A stretch of 64,000 bases of DNA from Zunongwangia sp. ESRF-bin46 (GCA_002631855.1 NTLF01000019.1:62001-126000); one strand, 5' to 3'. Positions 1 to 9,326 are shown, numbered from the stretch's first letter. A program made the numbers and translations. The notes: generated by a model not told the origin, from the letters alone.

Positions 1-832
1 CGTCATAGCGTACCATAAACCGTTCTCCATTCTTATTTCGAAGAATAGCCCCAAACCCACGAACAGCTTCTGAAATAAGAAATGATATCCCCTTGGTCTT
101 TCCATGCAAGGTCGTGGGATGAAACTGAATAAACTCCATACCTTTTATCTTTGCCTGTGCACGGTAAGCCATTGCTATACCATCGCCTGTTGCTATATCA
201 GGATTGGTTGTATGGGTATAAAGCTGTCCTATTCCGCCCGTGGCGAGGGTTGTGGTTTCAGCTATAACTGTTCTTACTTCTCCTGTTATTTGGTTTAATA
301 TATAAGCACCTCGGCATATTGATTTATCATCAATACTGTTTCGAAACTGTTCAGTTATCAAGTCAGTTGCAAAATAATTACATAGTATCCTTATATTTTT
401 CAATTGATGTACCCGTTTGGTCAACGCTCGTTCAATTTCGCGACCAGTGGTATCTTTATAATGGATTACCCTATTTTCAGAATGGCCTCCTTCCCTACTC
501 AATAGTAATTTTTGTTGTGAATCCATATCGAATCGGGCTCCCCATTGCATAAGTTCCATTAGTCGTTGTGGACCTTCGGTAATTACTTTTGTGACAATTT
601 CGGGGTTACACAAACCATCTCCTGCCTTTAAAGTATCTTTAATATGCTTTTGAAAGGAATCACTCTCCTTGTTCAAAACAGCAGCTACACCACCTTGTGC
701 AAAACGAGTGTTCGATTCGCCGGCTTTAGTAGCAATAACAACCGATTTCTTGGGAAACTGTTCTGCTAATTTTATCGCCAAGGTCAAGCCTGCAATTCCA
801 GAGCCAATAATAAGAAAATTGATTTTCATCAT
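1..832 (-). CDS. nadB: L-aspartate oxidase NadB, N-terminal part (cut by window edge)
   Basis: Reading leftward from an ATG at 832 the frame stays open to the window edge (about 277 codons). It begins [19 protein letters not shown], the FAD dinucleotide-binding motif GxGxxG of flavoprotein oxidases, and later contains [11 protein letters not shown] and [10 protein letters not shown], typical of the NadB / succinate dehydrogenase flavoprotein family. NadB oxidises L-aspartate to iminoaspartate using oxygen or fumarate, the first step of de novo NAD synthesis. It starts one base after the nadA stop codon, so the two form an operon and supply consecutive steps. The C-terminal part lies outside the window. 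A second ATG at 829 is an equally possible start. Confidence 0.93.
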   Translation of the reverse strand, partial: MMKINFLIIGSGIAGLTLAIKLAEQFPKKSVVIATKAGESNTRFAQGGVAAVLNKESDSFQKHIKDTLKAGDGLCNPEIVTKVITEGPQRLMELMQWGARFDMDSQQKLLLSREGGHSENRVIHYKDTTGREIERALTKRVHQLKNIRILCNYFATDLITEQFRNSIDDKSICRGAYILNQITGEVRTVIAETTTLATGGIGQLYTHTTNPDIATGDGIAMAYRAQAKIKGMEFIQFHPTTLHGKTKGISFLISEAVRGFGAILRNKNGERFMVRYD

Positions 833-833
833 A

Positions 834-1766
834 TTATTTAGATAATTCAAGCATTCGTTCTATGGGCAGGATAGCTTTTTTTCTGATTGTTTCCCTAACT
901 TCTATTTGTGGTGTTTCGTTCAATAAACAGTCATAAAGTTTTTGCAGTGTATTCATTTTCATAAATGCACATTCGCTACAAGCGCAGGTATTATCTTCCT
1001 CCGCTGGGGCTGGTATTAATAAAGTATGTGGAACTTGTTCTTTCATTTTATGAAGAATTCCTGCTTCTGTGGCTACTATAAATTTTTCTGAAGGATTCTT
1101 TTTTACATAATCAATCATTCCTGCTGTTGAACCAACATAATTGGCAGTTTCTAAAATATGAGATTCCGATTCAGGGTGGGCAATAATTTTAGATCCGGGA
1201 TGCTTTTGGTACAATTTCAATAATTTGTCGAAAGAAAATGCTTCGTGTACAATACAAGATCCGTCCCAAAGTAACATTTCCCTTCCCGTTTTTTTCTGAA
1301 TATATTTTCCTAAATTTTTATCGGGTGCAAAAATGATAGGCACTCCTTCTGGGATAGAATTAACAATCTGCTCAGCATTGGAAGACGTACAAACAAGGTC
1401 GCTCATTGCCTTTATTTCTGCAGAACAATTTATATAGGTTATTACTACATGATTAGGATGAGTTTCTACTAATTTTTGAAAAGCACTTGGTGGGCAAGAG
1501 TCTGCTAAGGAACAACCAGCGAGTAAATCGGGCAGTAAAACATTTTTATTTGGGTTCAATATTTTTGCAGTTTCGGCCATAAAGTGAACGCCAGCAAAAA
1601 CAATAATATCTTTATTAGTTTCGGCAGCTTTTTGCGAAAGTCCCAAACTATCCCCCACATAATCGGCAACTTCTTGTATTTCGGACACTTGGTAATAGTG
1701 AGCAAGAATTATGGCATTCTTTTTCCTTTTTAATAAGGCTATATCTTTTGCTAAATCAACACTCAT
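834..1766 (-). CDS. nadA: Quinolinate synthase NadA
   Basis: 310 residues. It condenses iminoaspartate (from NadB) with dihydroxyacetone phosphate to give quinolinate, using an oxygen-sensitive [4Fe-4S] cluster. The sequence shows the expected early motif IILAHYYQ (about residues 18-25), HFMAETAK, and cysteines in [21 protein letters not shown] and the C-terminal [14 protein letters not shown]. The length is normal for the family. It is the first gene of nadA-nadB. The ATG at 1766 lies 55 bp downstream of an FNR-like box with a consensus -7 element, so the operon probably responds to respiratory state. Function is very secure; regulation is inferred. Confidence 0.97.
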   Translation of the reverse strand: MSVDLAKDIALLKRKKNAIILAHYYQVSEIQEVADYVGDSLGLSQKAAETNKDIIVFAGVHFMAETAKILNPNKNVLLPDLLAGCSLADSCPPSAFQKLVETHPNHVVITYINCSAEIKAMSDLVCTSSNAEQIVNSIPEGVPIIFAPDKNLGKYIQKKTGREMLLWDGSCIVHEAFSFDKLLKLYQKHPGSKIIAHPESESHILETANYVGSTAGMIDYVKKNPSEKFIVATEAGILHKMKEQVPHTLLIPAPAEEDNTCACSECAFMKMNTLQKLYDCLLNETPQIEVRETIRKKAILPIERMLELSK

Positions 1767-1790
1767 TTGGTGCTATTTTAAAAATTACTA

Positions 1791-1834
1791 CAAATTTAGT
1801 ATGAATAACAAGTATAGAGTATGACAAAAATCAG
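1791..1834 (-). promoter_or_regulatory. FNR-like box and -7 element upstream of nadA
   Basis: The palindrome occupies 1821-1834 (on the + strand ATGAC-AAAA-ATCAG). Twenty-two bases downstream on the minus strand, 1798-1791, is TAAATTTG, a perfect TANNTTTG Bacteroidota -7 element. The box edge is 55 bp from the nadA ATG. The same geometry recurs at seven other promoters in this window, which is why I call it a regulatory site and not chance. Confidence 0.75.
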
Positions 1835-1909
1835 TACAATTATTTTGAAAAAAGATGGCTATAAATTGTTAAACAACTATTAAATGATTCTATAAAAGCA
1901 GAGAGGGTT

Positions 1910-2692
1910 TTAAAAATCTTTCCGCTTTGCCATACGTTGAATAAAATAAGTAGGTACAATAACCCAAAGCGTAAGCATTAAAGATGAAAGTATAAAACCG
2001 AAGCTGGTTCCGAAGAATTTTTGAAACACGGCACCTGTATAACCCAACAAGGCTGAAATATCCAATTTTAATAAAATTAGCACTCTCGATAAATCTACCG
2101 GGTTCATTACAGTTGCCACTAAAGAAAATTTATCTAAAGGATACTCTTCAAAATAAACCAGTGACATTAAAAAGATACCATCATAAATTACAGCCATAAA
2201 CAGCCAAAGCAGAATGGCGTAGCCAAACCCTTTTATTTTGTTTTCATTGGCCAAAGCAATTACAAAAGCCAGGGCGGTAAAAATAAGTGTTAAAAAAGCA
2301 CCAGTAACCAGCAGTAAGGAAAAATCCCAAATAGCACCGCTATTAAAAATTCCGTAGAACACAAAAGGTAATCCCAAACCGATTATTAAACTCATTGATA
2401 AGGACAGGGCAACACCAAAATACTGTCCTAAAAAAATAGAGCTCCGCTTTACAGGCTGAGCAAGCAACAACTCGGTAAACTCTTTAGAATTGTAATAGTA
2501 CATCACCCCAAAAATGGTCCCAATTAGTGGTACCAGTACAATAATAACGTTCATTAAGGTAATCACTGCCTTACTCAGGTCATTATTAAGAAACAGCAAC
2601 ATAACTCCTAATAATAAATAAAACAAAAAGTACACGTAGCTCCAACGGCTGCGCATTAAATCGAAAAAACTATATTTTAATATTTTAAGCAT
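1910..2692 (-). CDS. nosY: ABC transporter permease NosY-type
   Basis: 260 residues with six predicted membrane spans (roughly 15-38, 42-68, 88-113, 124-150, 155-182 and 232-254). It has the length and layout of NosY, the membrane partner of ATPase NosF. The NosDFY complex is needed to assemble the copper-sulfur CuZ centre of nitrous oxide reductase, probably by moving a sulfur species or copper to periplasmic NosD. It overlaps nosF by 8 bp and is the last gene of the nos operon. Assignment rests on membrane topology plus position after nosD and nosF. Confidence 0.9.
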   Translation of the reverse strand: MLKILKYSFFDLMRSRWSYVYFLFYLLLGVMLLFLNNDLSKAVITLMNVIIVLVPLIGTIFGVMYYYNSKEFTELLLAQPVKRSSIFLGQYFGVALSLSMSLIIGLGLPFVFYGIFNSGAIWDFSLLLVTGAFLTLIFTALAFVIALANENKIKGFGYAILLWLFMAVIYDGIFLMSLVYFEEYPLDKFSLVATVMNPVDLSRVLILLKLDISALLGYTGAVFQKFFGTSFGFILSSLMLTLWVIVPTYFIQRMAKRKDF

Positions 2693-3401
2693 AACTTGAA
2701 GATAACATGGACGCTATAGCGTGTTCAAAATCGGGTTGTTCTGTCTTGGTTTTCAACTCGGGAATACTACCACGGAAGTAGATTTTACCTTCCAACAAAA
2801 AAACAATTTCATCGGCAATTTCTTCTACAAAACTCATAATATGAGAAGTAATCAAAATGGTTTTCCCTTTTTCCTTTTCAGCAGTAATTAACTCTTTTAA
2901 GCGAATATGCGAGATGGGGTCGAGACCTGTTGTTGGTTCATCCAAAATAACCAAAGGACTATCAAACATAAAAGTAAGTACCAGATTTACTTTCTGCTTG
3001 GTACCACCAGAAAGGTTGTTCAACTTTTTATCTAAGAACGGCTGTAACTTAAACAACTCAATAAGCCGTTCGTCATTTGCCTGTTTGGTACTGCGTAGAT
3101 CTTTTATCATTTTAATCAGTTCCTTTACGGTCAGGTTTCCTGGGAAGTTGGCTATTTGGGGTAAATAGTCAATATCGTTACGGTATTCCCAGCTTTTTTT
3201 AATAGAGGTACCATTTAATTTAATGGTTCCTGAATTGGGAACAATCATCCCTAAAATACTTTTTATAAGGGTTGTTTTGCCAGAACCATTAGGTCCAAGA
3301 ACAGCAAATATCCCCCCATTATCTATAGTAAGGTCAATGCCTTTTAGTACTTCGTTTTTACCAAATTTTTTATGTAAATCATCTATCTCAATCATGGTCA
3401 A
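2685..3401 (-). CDS. nosF: ABC transporter ATP-binding protein NosF
   Basis: 238 residues, a complete ABC ATPase: Walker A GPNGSGKTT near residue 36, Q-loop, signature LSGGTKQK near 128, Walker B LVILDEPTTGLDP and the switch histidine in ITSHIMSF. It energises the NosDFY complex for CuZ maturation of NosZ. It overlaps nosD by 14 bp and nosY by 8 bp, which implies translational coupling. It would be only a generic ABC ATPase by sequence; the nos context gives the symbol. Confidence 0.92.
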   Translation of the reverse strand: MTMIEIDDLHKKFGKNEVLKGIDLTIDNGGIFAVLGPNGSGKTTLIKSILGMIVPNSGTIKLNGTSIKKSWEYRNDIDYLPQIANFPGNLTVKELIKMIKDLRSTKQANDERLIELFKLQPFLDKKLNNLSGGTKQKVNLVLTFMFDSPLVILDEPTTGLDPISHIRLKELITAEKEKGKTILITSHIMSFVEEIADEIVFLLEGKIYFRGSIPELKTKTEQPDFEHAIASMLSSSYA

Positions 3402-4632
3402 TAGGTTTCAATAAAGGGTTGTTATCCATAAGGTTATCGGGTGTAAATACCGGGGATACTTTTTCGGAAAAATCAATGATATCAATAAACAAACTACGCA
3501 ACAAGATGATGGTCTCGGGCGTACGGTTTACAATGTAGCTGAAGAGTTTTACGGGTCTGTAAGGCACATCACCTATTCCATTTTTATTCAAATCGTAGCC
3601 CGTGTAATTGCTCCAATAGTTTTTATCGAACACATTGTCATTTATATTACTGTTATAAGAAATATCAAAACTGTTATATAGAAAATTGTTTTTTGAAAAG
3701 GTGTTGGCATAACAGGCACCTCGAACTTTTATGGCCCAACCATTGCTTTTAAAATCATTATGGGTATAATCAATACGGTTTGAGCCTTCAATATTGATAC
3801 CCACCGTGTTTTCTTCAAAAATATTTCCTTTTATTTCTGAATCATTTATCTCTTTCAACAATAAACCAAAAGAAGCGGTACCCCAATTTTTTCTAAAAAC
3901 GTTGTCATACATTTTTATAAATTTTGAAAACATGACCGCAACTCCTGCCCCATTGTTTTCAAATAAATTGTTGGTATAAGTATCATTATTGGAAAACATA
4001 AAGTGCAAGCCGTAGCGTAAGTTATCAGTGCTTTTGTTGTTCTTTATCTCTATTTGGTCTGAAAATTCTAAATAAATTCCATCCCTAACATTTCGAATTC
4101 TATTATTAGTAACCTCAACGTTGTTACAATGCCATAATTGAATACCGTTGCCTGAATTATATTCATTAACAGCATCGCCCTTGATGGTGTTATTCAATAC
4201 TTTTCCGTGATTGGATTTTTCTAGATAAATTCCGAAGAAAAGCCGCTCCAACGTATTGTTCTGAACGAGGAAGTTTTCACTTTTAACAACCCGTATAGCT
4301 GCATAATCGGTAGTATAACTGGTTCCAACATTGACGATCGTAAGGCCATAAATAGTTACGTTATCACTTTGAATGGTGATAATTTCACCTTTGTTATCCC
4401 CGTCGATTACAGGATTGCCCTCTCCTATTATTATTAGGGGCTTTGTAATACCTATGTTGTATTCTTTGTAGGTTCCTTTTTTTATTTTAATAGTATCGAA
4501 CGGTTTTGCCTTTTCAACAGCTTGAGAAATTGTTGAAATTTCACATGAGTTGCATACTTCTATTGTTTGTGCAAAAAAAGTAGCAGTAAACAACAGGAAG
4601 AATAATACACTATGTAATAACCGCTTGTTCAT
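3388..4632 (-). CDS. nosD: Periplasmic copper-site maturation protein NosD
   Basis: 414 residues. It has an N-terminal Sec signal peptide (about 1-22, ending in FFAQ) and then a right-handed beta-helix built of repeated turns rich in NN pairs (for example VQNNTLERLFFGIYLEKS and NNDTYTNNLFENNGAGV), the CASH/NosD fold. NosD works in the periplasm with NosF and NosY in assembling the CuZ cluster of nitrous oxide reductase. The C-terminal segment carries NYWSNYTGYDLNKNGIGDVPY, the NosD-typical NYWSNY signature. It lies 12 bp downstream of the NosL-barrel gene, in the same operon. Confidence 0.95.
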   Translation of the reverse strand: MNKRLLHSVLFFLLFTATFFAQTIEVCNSCEISTISQAVEKAKPFDTIKIKKGTYKEYNIGITKPLIIIGEGNPVIDGDNKGEIITIQSDNVTIYGLTIVNVGTSYTTDYAAIRVVKSENFLVQNNTLERLFFGIYLEKSNHGKVLNNTIKGDAVNEYNSGNGIQLWHCNNVEVTNNRIRNVRDGIYLEFSDQIEIKNNKSTDNLRYGLHFMFSNNDTYTNNLFENNGAGVAVMFSKFIKMYDNVFRKNWGTASFGLLLKEINDSEIKGNIFEENTVGINIEGSNRIDYTHNDFKSNGWAIKVRGACYANTFSKNNFLYNSFDISYNSNINDNVFDKNYWSNYTGYDLNKNGIGDVPYRPVKLFSYIVNRTPETIILLRSLFIDIIDFSEKVSPVFTPDNLMDNNPLLKPIDHD

Positions 4633-4644
4633 ATATGGTGCAAA

Positions 4645-6063
4645 TTATAAAATTGAATATTTCAATCCTATGACAAATGACAGGTTTTCGTTCATTTGTA
4701 TTCCATTGTAATTTTCATAAACTGGGGCACCCATTTCTGCACCTATTCTTATATTTTTAAAAGCCGAAGTTTGAGGAAAAGAGACGTTCACACCTCCCAA
4801 AAGTTTTATTTTTTCGCCTCCGTAGTTTTCAGTATCGGCTGTTATTACCATCATCGGGTTTAGTTGAGGGTCTGCTCCTTCAATATCGCCAATAAAAGTC
4901 CCTAAAGCCCTACCTGAAAGGCTCACGTTTTCAAATAAACGGTATGCTCCCCATAGGTTTAATTGGTAATGGTTGCCGAATCGATACTCTTCTGTGTTTT
5001 TGCCTGTCCTAATTGTGGCCAAAAATTGAGAGCCCCAAGAAAAAGAAGGGTAGAGTTCTTTATATGTGGCACCAGCAGTAAGATCAAATGTTCCGCTACC
5101 CAATTGCATGGCATAAGGCAGTTTTGCGTCTTCCATCATCGGTGTATCGTCGCGTTCCTTAATTGAACCTACCGGAAGCGAAACACCTGCATTTAGATGC
5201 AAGGAATTTATGTTATGACTGAATAATCCATATAGTGCGTTCAATTTTAAATCACCAAACCCTGAAGAATTGGTAGAAAAATCATGTTGCATGGTCATTC
5301 CGTTCATCATCATTTGGGCGGTCAAATCCATATCGTTTTTTATCAGGTTTTGCATGGCTGAAAGCGTAAGCCGATTGGTGGGCGCATACATAACCCCCAA
5401 CATATACATCTGCATCGACATTTCTTGCGGTGCGACCATATACTCTTGAAAAATAGCAGCATCATCAATATTATCTGTTCCAATTTTGTTCCCATCCATC
5501 ATCATATTCATATATCGAAACGAAACCATTAACCCTCCTTTGTGGTGCAAGTGATCGCCCATTACACCAATGGGGGCATGAGAGTCCGGTCTAAAGTGAT
5601 TTTGATGGTTGTGAGAAATAGTTCCAACAACTTTGTTTTTAAAAGCCTTATTAAGTTGTTGCCAAGTGAATAAAATATCCTTTTCTGAAGTTTTAAAATT
5701 TTCAGCTTCTTCTTTTGAACTAAAAGCCGATAGGTTTGCTCCCATTGGACTTTTTATAGCATTACTTTTTAAATAAAAAACACTTGTAGCTAAGATAAGA
5801 CTCCCTGGATTAGCGTAATCTGAAACATAAATCGACTTTAAATCGGTTTCGTTGTTTGCATTTAAATAGTATAATAAACATTCGATAGCATCAAAATAAA
5901 GTGTTTGGTTGTCTTGGTCTATAGCTTGGGCAGCAAAACGATTATCTTTTATAACCATATTGCACAACTGGCAATTGGTTGTACCATAATCAATTTTTTT
6001 TTGAGCCTGAACACTTCCGAAAATTGAAAATAGGATTCCTAGTAAAACAAAATATTGTTTCAT
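4645..6063 (-). CDS. NosL domain fused to an outer-membrane beta-barrel-like domain
   Basis: 472 residues. Signal peptide 1-20, then a NosL-like copper-binding domain (about 24-140) with TNCQLCNMVI, FDAIEC and SPMGANLSAF, the same landmarks as the separate NosL lipoprotein encoded just upstream. A His-rich linker follows (about 149-177, SHNHQNH and GDHLHHKGG). The remaining 290 residues are rich in Met (MNMMMDG, QMMMNGMTMQH) and in alternating amphipathic strands (GDLKLNALYGLF, LHLNAGVSLPVGS), like the transporter-type barrels found near copper genes in Bacteroidota. I infer a periplasm-facing copper chaperone tethered to, or channelled by, an outer-membrane barrel. The last residue is Leu, not the aromatic usual for barrels, so the barrel call is less certain than the NosL call. 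Confidence 0.75.
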   Translation of the reverse strand: MKQYFVLLGILFSIFGSVQAQKKIDYGTTNCQLCNMVIKDNRFAAQAIDQDNQTLYFDAIECLLYYLNANNETDLKSIYVSDYANPGSLILATSVFYLKSNAIKSPMGANLSAFSSKEEAENFKTSEKDILFTWQQLNKAFKNKVVGTISHNHQNHFRPDSHAPIGVMGDHLHHKGGLMVSFRYMNMMMDGNKIGTDNIDDAAIFQEYMVAPQEMSMQMYMLGVMYAPTNRLTLSAMQNLIKNDMDLTAQMMMNGMTMQHDFSTNSSGFGDLKLNALYGLFSHNINSLHLNAGVSLPVGSIKERDDTPMMEDAKLPYAMQLGSGTFDLTAGATYKELYPSFSWGSQFLATIRTGKNTEEYRFGNHYQLNLWGAYRLFENVSLSGRALGTFIGDIEGADPQLNPMMVITADTENYGGEKIKLLGGVNVSFPQTSAFKNIRIGAEMGAPVYENYNGIQMNENLSFVIGLKYSIL

Positions 6064-6097
6064 GTTGAATTTTTTAAAATGAGTGTTGAGTTATAAT

Positions 6098-6544
6098 TTA
6101 CTTGGTCAATTTTTCCTCTTTGAGGTATTGCTTTAGAGCCTCCCATTCATAAAGTTTACCTCTATATTCAGTTTGGCTTTTTTGAGCGACCTGTTCTGAA
6201 TGGAATGCAGAAAGATTAGCTCCCATTGGGCTTGGAATTTCTGGACTTATTAAATAGGTTGCTGTTTTAGCATCAATAAGTTCACCAGGGTTCTTGAAAT
6301 CGTTTACTAAATACATCGCAACAGTTTGATCGGTATGTTCTGTATGATAATTAATCATGCATTCAATAGCATCGAATTTATAAGATCGTCCTTTTTCTGT
6401 TACAATTTGAGAAGCATGCTGTCTATCAACAATGGTCATATTGCAATATTGACAATTATCGCTACCGTAATTAATTTCCTGTGGTTTTACTTCACATCCT
6501 GTAAAGAGCAATACAAGAAAGAAAATGAAGAGTGTTGATTTCAT
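6098..6544 (-). CDS. nosL: NosL copper chaperone lipoprotein
   Basis: 148 residues. The signal peptide ends in a lipobox (LLFTGC, Cys17), so the protein should be membrane-anchored on the periplasmic side. The NosL core shows NCQYCNMTI, HASQ, KFDAIECM and SPMGANLSAF; conserved Met and Cys residues bind Cu(I) and deliver it to apo-NosZ. It is 34 bp upstream of a gene whose first domain is a paralogue of it, so the operon carries two NosL domains. Start ATG at 6544 follows an A/T-rich leader without Shine-Dalgarno, as elsewhere here. Confidence 0.93.
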   Translation of the reverse strand: MKSTLFIFFLVLLFTGCEVKPQEINYGSDNCQYCNMTIVDRQHASQIVTEKGRSYKFDAIECMINYHTEHTDQTVAMYLVNDFKNPGELIDAKTATYLISPEIPSPMGANLSAFHSEQVAQKSQTEYRGKLYEWEALKQYLKEEKLTK

Positions 6545-6576
6545 TTTTTGTTGATTTTAAGGTTTTGAAAAGGTTT

Positions 6577-7203
6577 TTAAGTTGTTGCAAAAACTTTCTT
6601 TTTCCATTCTTTTTTTCCGATGAAAAAGGCAATCACTGTCAATACCATTCCGACAAACATTAAATAAGCTCCAATGTGTGGCCAAGAATCTACATCAAAG
6701 TTTAGCATTTTCTGATACCCTAACAAAGGCGGTTTATATGACATTGGCGTACCATCGGGATTGGTCATTTTCATAATGGCATTAGGATCTAAGTTGGTAC
6801 CGTAATCGGTAAGCCATAGGTTAAAATCGTACATTCCCATTATACCTAAAACAGACATAAGCGCAAACCAACCGATAAACCACCAATGGTTCACTTTTCC
6901 GAAGAAGCCTAAAAATCCAACAACGACCCCAAGGGCGACCATACCACCAATAACCAATGGGAATACTTCAAACTCCCACATATCTTCGGTTTTAGGGATG
7001 GTACGCATACCAATATAGTGGTTAAGACCATCTATATTTTGAATATCAAACTCACTTACACCTTTAATTCCTGTAATATAAATATTCATACCCAAAGGTT
7101 CAGGATATTGAGGTGCGCCCAACATAATATTCCAAAGCGGAAACTTGAAAAGCCCTAAGAGAAGTAGTGATCCAATGATCATTATGATACCAGCTTTTTT
7201 CAT
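6577..7203 (-). CDS. Nos-cluster integral membrane protein (NosB-like)
   Basis: 208 residues with four predicted membrane spans (about 4-24, 84-103, 107-127 and 177-196). A periplasmic loop between spans 1 and 2 holds PQYPEPLGMNIYITGI, and another between spans 3 and 4 is rich in Pro and Tyr. Membrane proteins of unknown function sit directly downstream of nosZ in clade II clusters, where they are called NosB; position and topology match, but I cannot confirm the family by alignment. It is separated from nosZ by 130 bp containing two hairpins. A role in NosZ maturation or quinol-side electron supply is only inference. Confidence 0.7.
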   Translation of the reverse strand: MKKAGIIMIIGSLLLLGLFKFPLWNIMLGAPQYPEPLGMNIYITGIKGVSEFDIQNIDGLNHYIGMRTIPKTEDMWEFEVFPLVIGGMVALGVVVGFLGFFGKVNHWWFIGWFALMSVLGIMGMYDFNLWLTDYGTNLDPNAIMKMTNPDGTPMSYKPPLLGYQKMLNFDVDSWPHIGAYLMFVGMVLTVIAFFIGKKEWKKKVFATT

Positions 7204-7254
7204 TTTTTATGTTTTTTAATTTTTGTTGATTTATGATAATTTCATTTAAAAGAA

Positions 7255-7281
7255 GACGGGGGCAATCAACCAACCCCCGCC
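7255..7281 (-). terminator. GC-rich hairpin downstream of nosZ
   Basis: On the minus strand the stem CGGGGG / CCCCCG (7079-type GC content unusual for this AT-rich DNA; arms at 7274-7279 and 7257-7262) has an 11-base loop and is followed by TCTTCTTTT. It lies 53 bp past the nosZ stop codon but before further nos genes, so it probably acts as an attenuator or as a 3-prime stabiliser of the nosZ message. Confidence 0.6.
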
Positions 7282-7288
7282 TTTACTT

Positions 7289-7320
7289 GGAAACATTATT
7301 AATCACTAGAGAATGTTTCC
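7289..7320 (-). repeat. Nine-bp inverted repeat just after nosZ
   Basis: GGAAACATT at 7289-7297 is repeated inverted as AATGTTTCC at 7312-7320 with a 14-base loop, 14 bp after the nosZ stop. With the GC-rich hairpin next to it this makes a double stem-loop between nosZ and the maturation genes. An RNA-level role is inferred from position only. Confidence 0.5.
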
Positions 7321-7333
7321 GCAACCAATTTCT

Positions 7334-9298
7334 CTATTCTCCTAATGACCAGCTTAATTCAATATTTGAATTCTCTGGTGATACACGTATATATCCTTGC
7401 ATCTCTTGGTGCAGAGCAGAACAGAAATCTGTACAGTAAAATGGCCATACACCTACTTGCTTAGGCTCCCAGTAGAGCGTTTTTGTTTGCCCTGGCATAA
7501 TAAGCAACTCGGCATTATTAGCACCAATCATCGCAAATCCGTGTGGTACATCAAAATCTTGCTCGTGGTTTGTAATGTGGAAATATACTTTGTCACCTAC
7601 CTTAATGCCTTCTATATTATCTGGCGTAAAGTGGCTACGTATCATTGACATATAAATATGAACTTCCTTTCCATCGCGTTCCACTCGTGTATCCCCAGAA
7701 GTTAAAGCCGCATATTCGTGCTTATTCTCTTCCAGTTTATAAATCTTTTTAGATTTTGGTGCTAAAATTTCAGCTGGGATACCTGCGGCATAGTGTGGTT
7801 CACCGTGGGTTGGGAAATCCAGCAACAGTTCCATTTTATCTCCAGTAATATCAAATAATTGGGCAGAGTGCTCCAATTCTGGACCTGTTGGTAAGTATCT
7901 GTCTTTGGTAATTTTATTCATAGAAACAGCATATTTACCAAAAGGCTCAGCGGAATTACCCCCAGGTATCATTACGTGCCCTACAGAATAGTAGTTAGGC
8001 TGTCTGTCTATCACCTCGCGGGTTTCAATGTTCCATTTTACCAATTCAGAAGAGATAAAGAACGTTGTATACGCATTCCCTTTTCCATCAAATTCTGTGT
8101 GTAACGGACCTAATCCGGCTTGTTTTACTGTACCTGCCAGAATATCTTCAAAACTAAGAATTGGAATTCCGTAGGCTTCTCCATCAAACTTTTTATTATC
8201 AATGGCATCAATCATCTTATCGAATGAATGAATTGTTAAATCTGCTGAAAGTTTTCCATTTCCTATAATATAGCTTCCTGTTGGGTCCACATCGCAACCG
8301 TGTGGTGATTTCGGTGTAGGAAGAAAGAATACTGCTCCCGGAACTTTAGTAGGATCTACCGTCAATACTTCTTTTTTCATTGTAGTAGTGGCATTGTGTG
8401 TACCATGGTCATACACGTTATGTGCATAATTGGCGGGCATTTTAGTCCCCCCCCCATTATTTACATACTCTTCAATTTTCTTCCAATTTACGGCTGCAAT
8501 GAAATCCTTGTCGTTTTGAGAAGCATTCACTTCCAGAAGCGAGTTGGCTTCTTCTGTATTATAGGTAGTAAAGAAAAACCATCCGTGTGATTTTCCACGC
8601 CCAGGATGTGACAGGTCATAATCAAACCCTGGCATCATTAATTGGAATTTAATATCCATTCTACCTGTTTCCTCCTCAACAGAAATAAAAGACAAAGCTC
8701 CTTTAAACTTTCCTTTGTATTCATTTATTGGAATGTCTTCTTGTGGTACAGGTACCGAAAAACGTGTTCCAGCCACTACATACTCTGTGTTTTCTGTAAT
8801 AAAAGACGAACTGTGGTTACCCGCACTGTTTGGTACTTCAATTATCTCTTCGGTTTCAAATGTTTCAAGGTCAACCCTTGCAATACGCGGGGTGTTGTTT
8901 CCATTTACAAAAATCCACCGTCCGTCAAGTTTTCCGTTTGTTTGCGAAATGTCCGGGTGGTGTAAATCGTCCCAAGGTACAAACCCGTGAGAAGTGTTTA
9001 GCATAGGTATGGTTTCTTCAGAATATCCATATCCGTTTGTAGGAAACTGAGAGAAAACAGGGATTTCCTTAAACATTCTTCCTGAAGGCAAACCATATAC
9101 AGTTAAGTTGCCACTGTACCCACCTGAAAAGAATGCATAAAACTCATCGTGTTCTCCTGGTGCTACGTACACTTTTTCTGCGGCGCTAGAAGCCAATGCT
9201 CCACGATCACCATTTTTATTAGACTTACTATTATTACAGCTGGTAATTAATCCAGCTAGCAAAGCAAGCATCAGTAAACTATTGATTGATTTTTTCAT
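7334..9298 (-). CDS. nosZ: Nitrous oxide reductase NosZ, clade II
   Basis: 654 residues. It reduces N2O to N2 in the periplasm. The CuA motif is present at the C-terminus as CTDFCSALHQEM (Cys-x3-Cys-x3-His-x2-Met, about 617-628). The N-terminal seven-bladed propeller carries CuZ histidines, seen in DDLHHPDISQT, NGKLSADL, GPLHTEF and THGEPHYA. The leader lacks the twin-arginine motif of clade I enzymes; instead it is a Sec signal ending in a lipobox (LITSC, Cys21), so the enzyme should be lipid-anchored. It follows cytochrome c and FAS1 lipoprotein genes and precedes the maturation genes. No nitrite or nitric oxide reductase gene is in the window. Confidence 0.97.
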   Translation of the reverse strand: MKKSINSLLMLALLAGLITSCNNSKSNKNGDRGALASSAAEKVYVAPGEHDEFYAFFSGGYSGNLTVYGLPSGRMFKEIPVFSQFPTNGYGYSEETIPMLNTSHGFVPWDDLHHPDISQTNGKLDGRWIFVNGNNTPRIARVDLETFETEEIIEVPNSAGNHSSSFITENTEYVVAGTRFSVPVPQEDIPINEYKGKFKGALSFISVEEETGRMDIKFQLMMPGFDYDLSHPGRGKSHGWFFFTTYNTEEANSLLEVNASQNDKDFIAAVNWKKIEEYVNNGGGTKMPANYAHNVYDHGTHNATTTMKKEVLTVDPTKVPGAVFFLPTPKSPHGCDVDPTGSYIIGNGKLSADLTIHSFDKMIDAIDNKKFDGEAYGIPILSFEDILAGTVKQAGLGPLHTEFDGKGNAYTTFFISSELVKWNIETREVIDRQPNYYSVGHVMIPGGNSAEPFGKYAVSMNKITKDRYLPTGPELEHSAQLFDITGDKMELLLDFPTHGEPHYAAGIPAEILAPKSKKIYKLEENKHEYAALTSGDTRVERDGKEVHIYMSMIRSHFTPDNIEGIKVGDKVYFHITNHEQDFDVPHGFAMIGANNAELLIMPGQTKTLYWEPKQVGVWPFYCTDFCSALHQEMQGYIRVSPENSNIELSWSLGE

Positions 9299-9326
9299 GT
9301 TGTTTGTATTTACTATTATATTTAAC

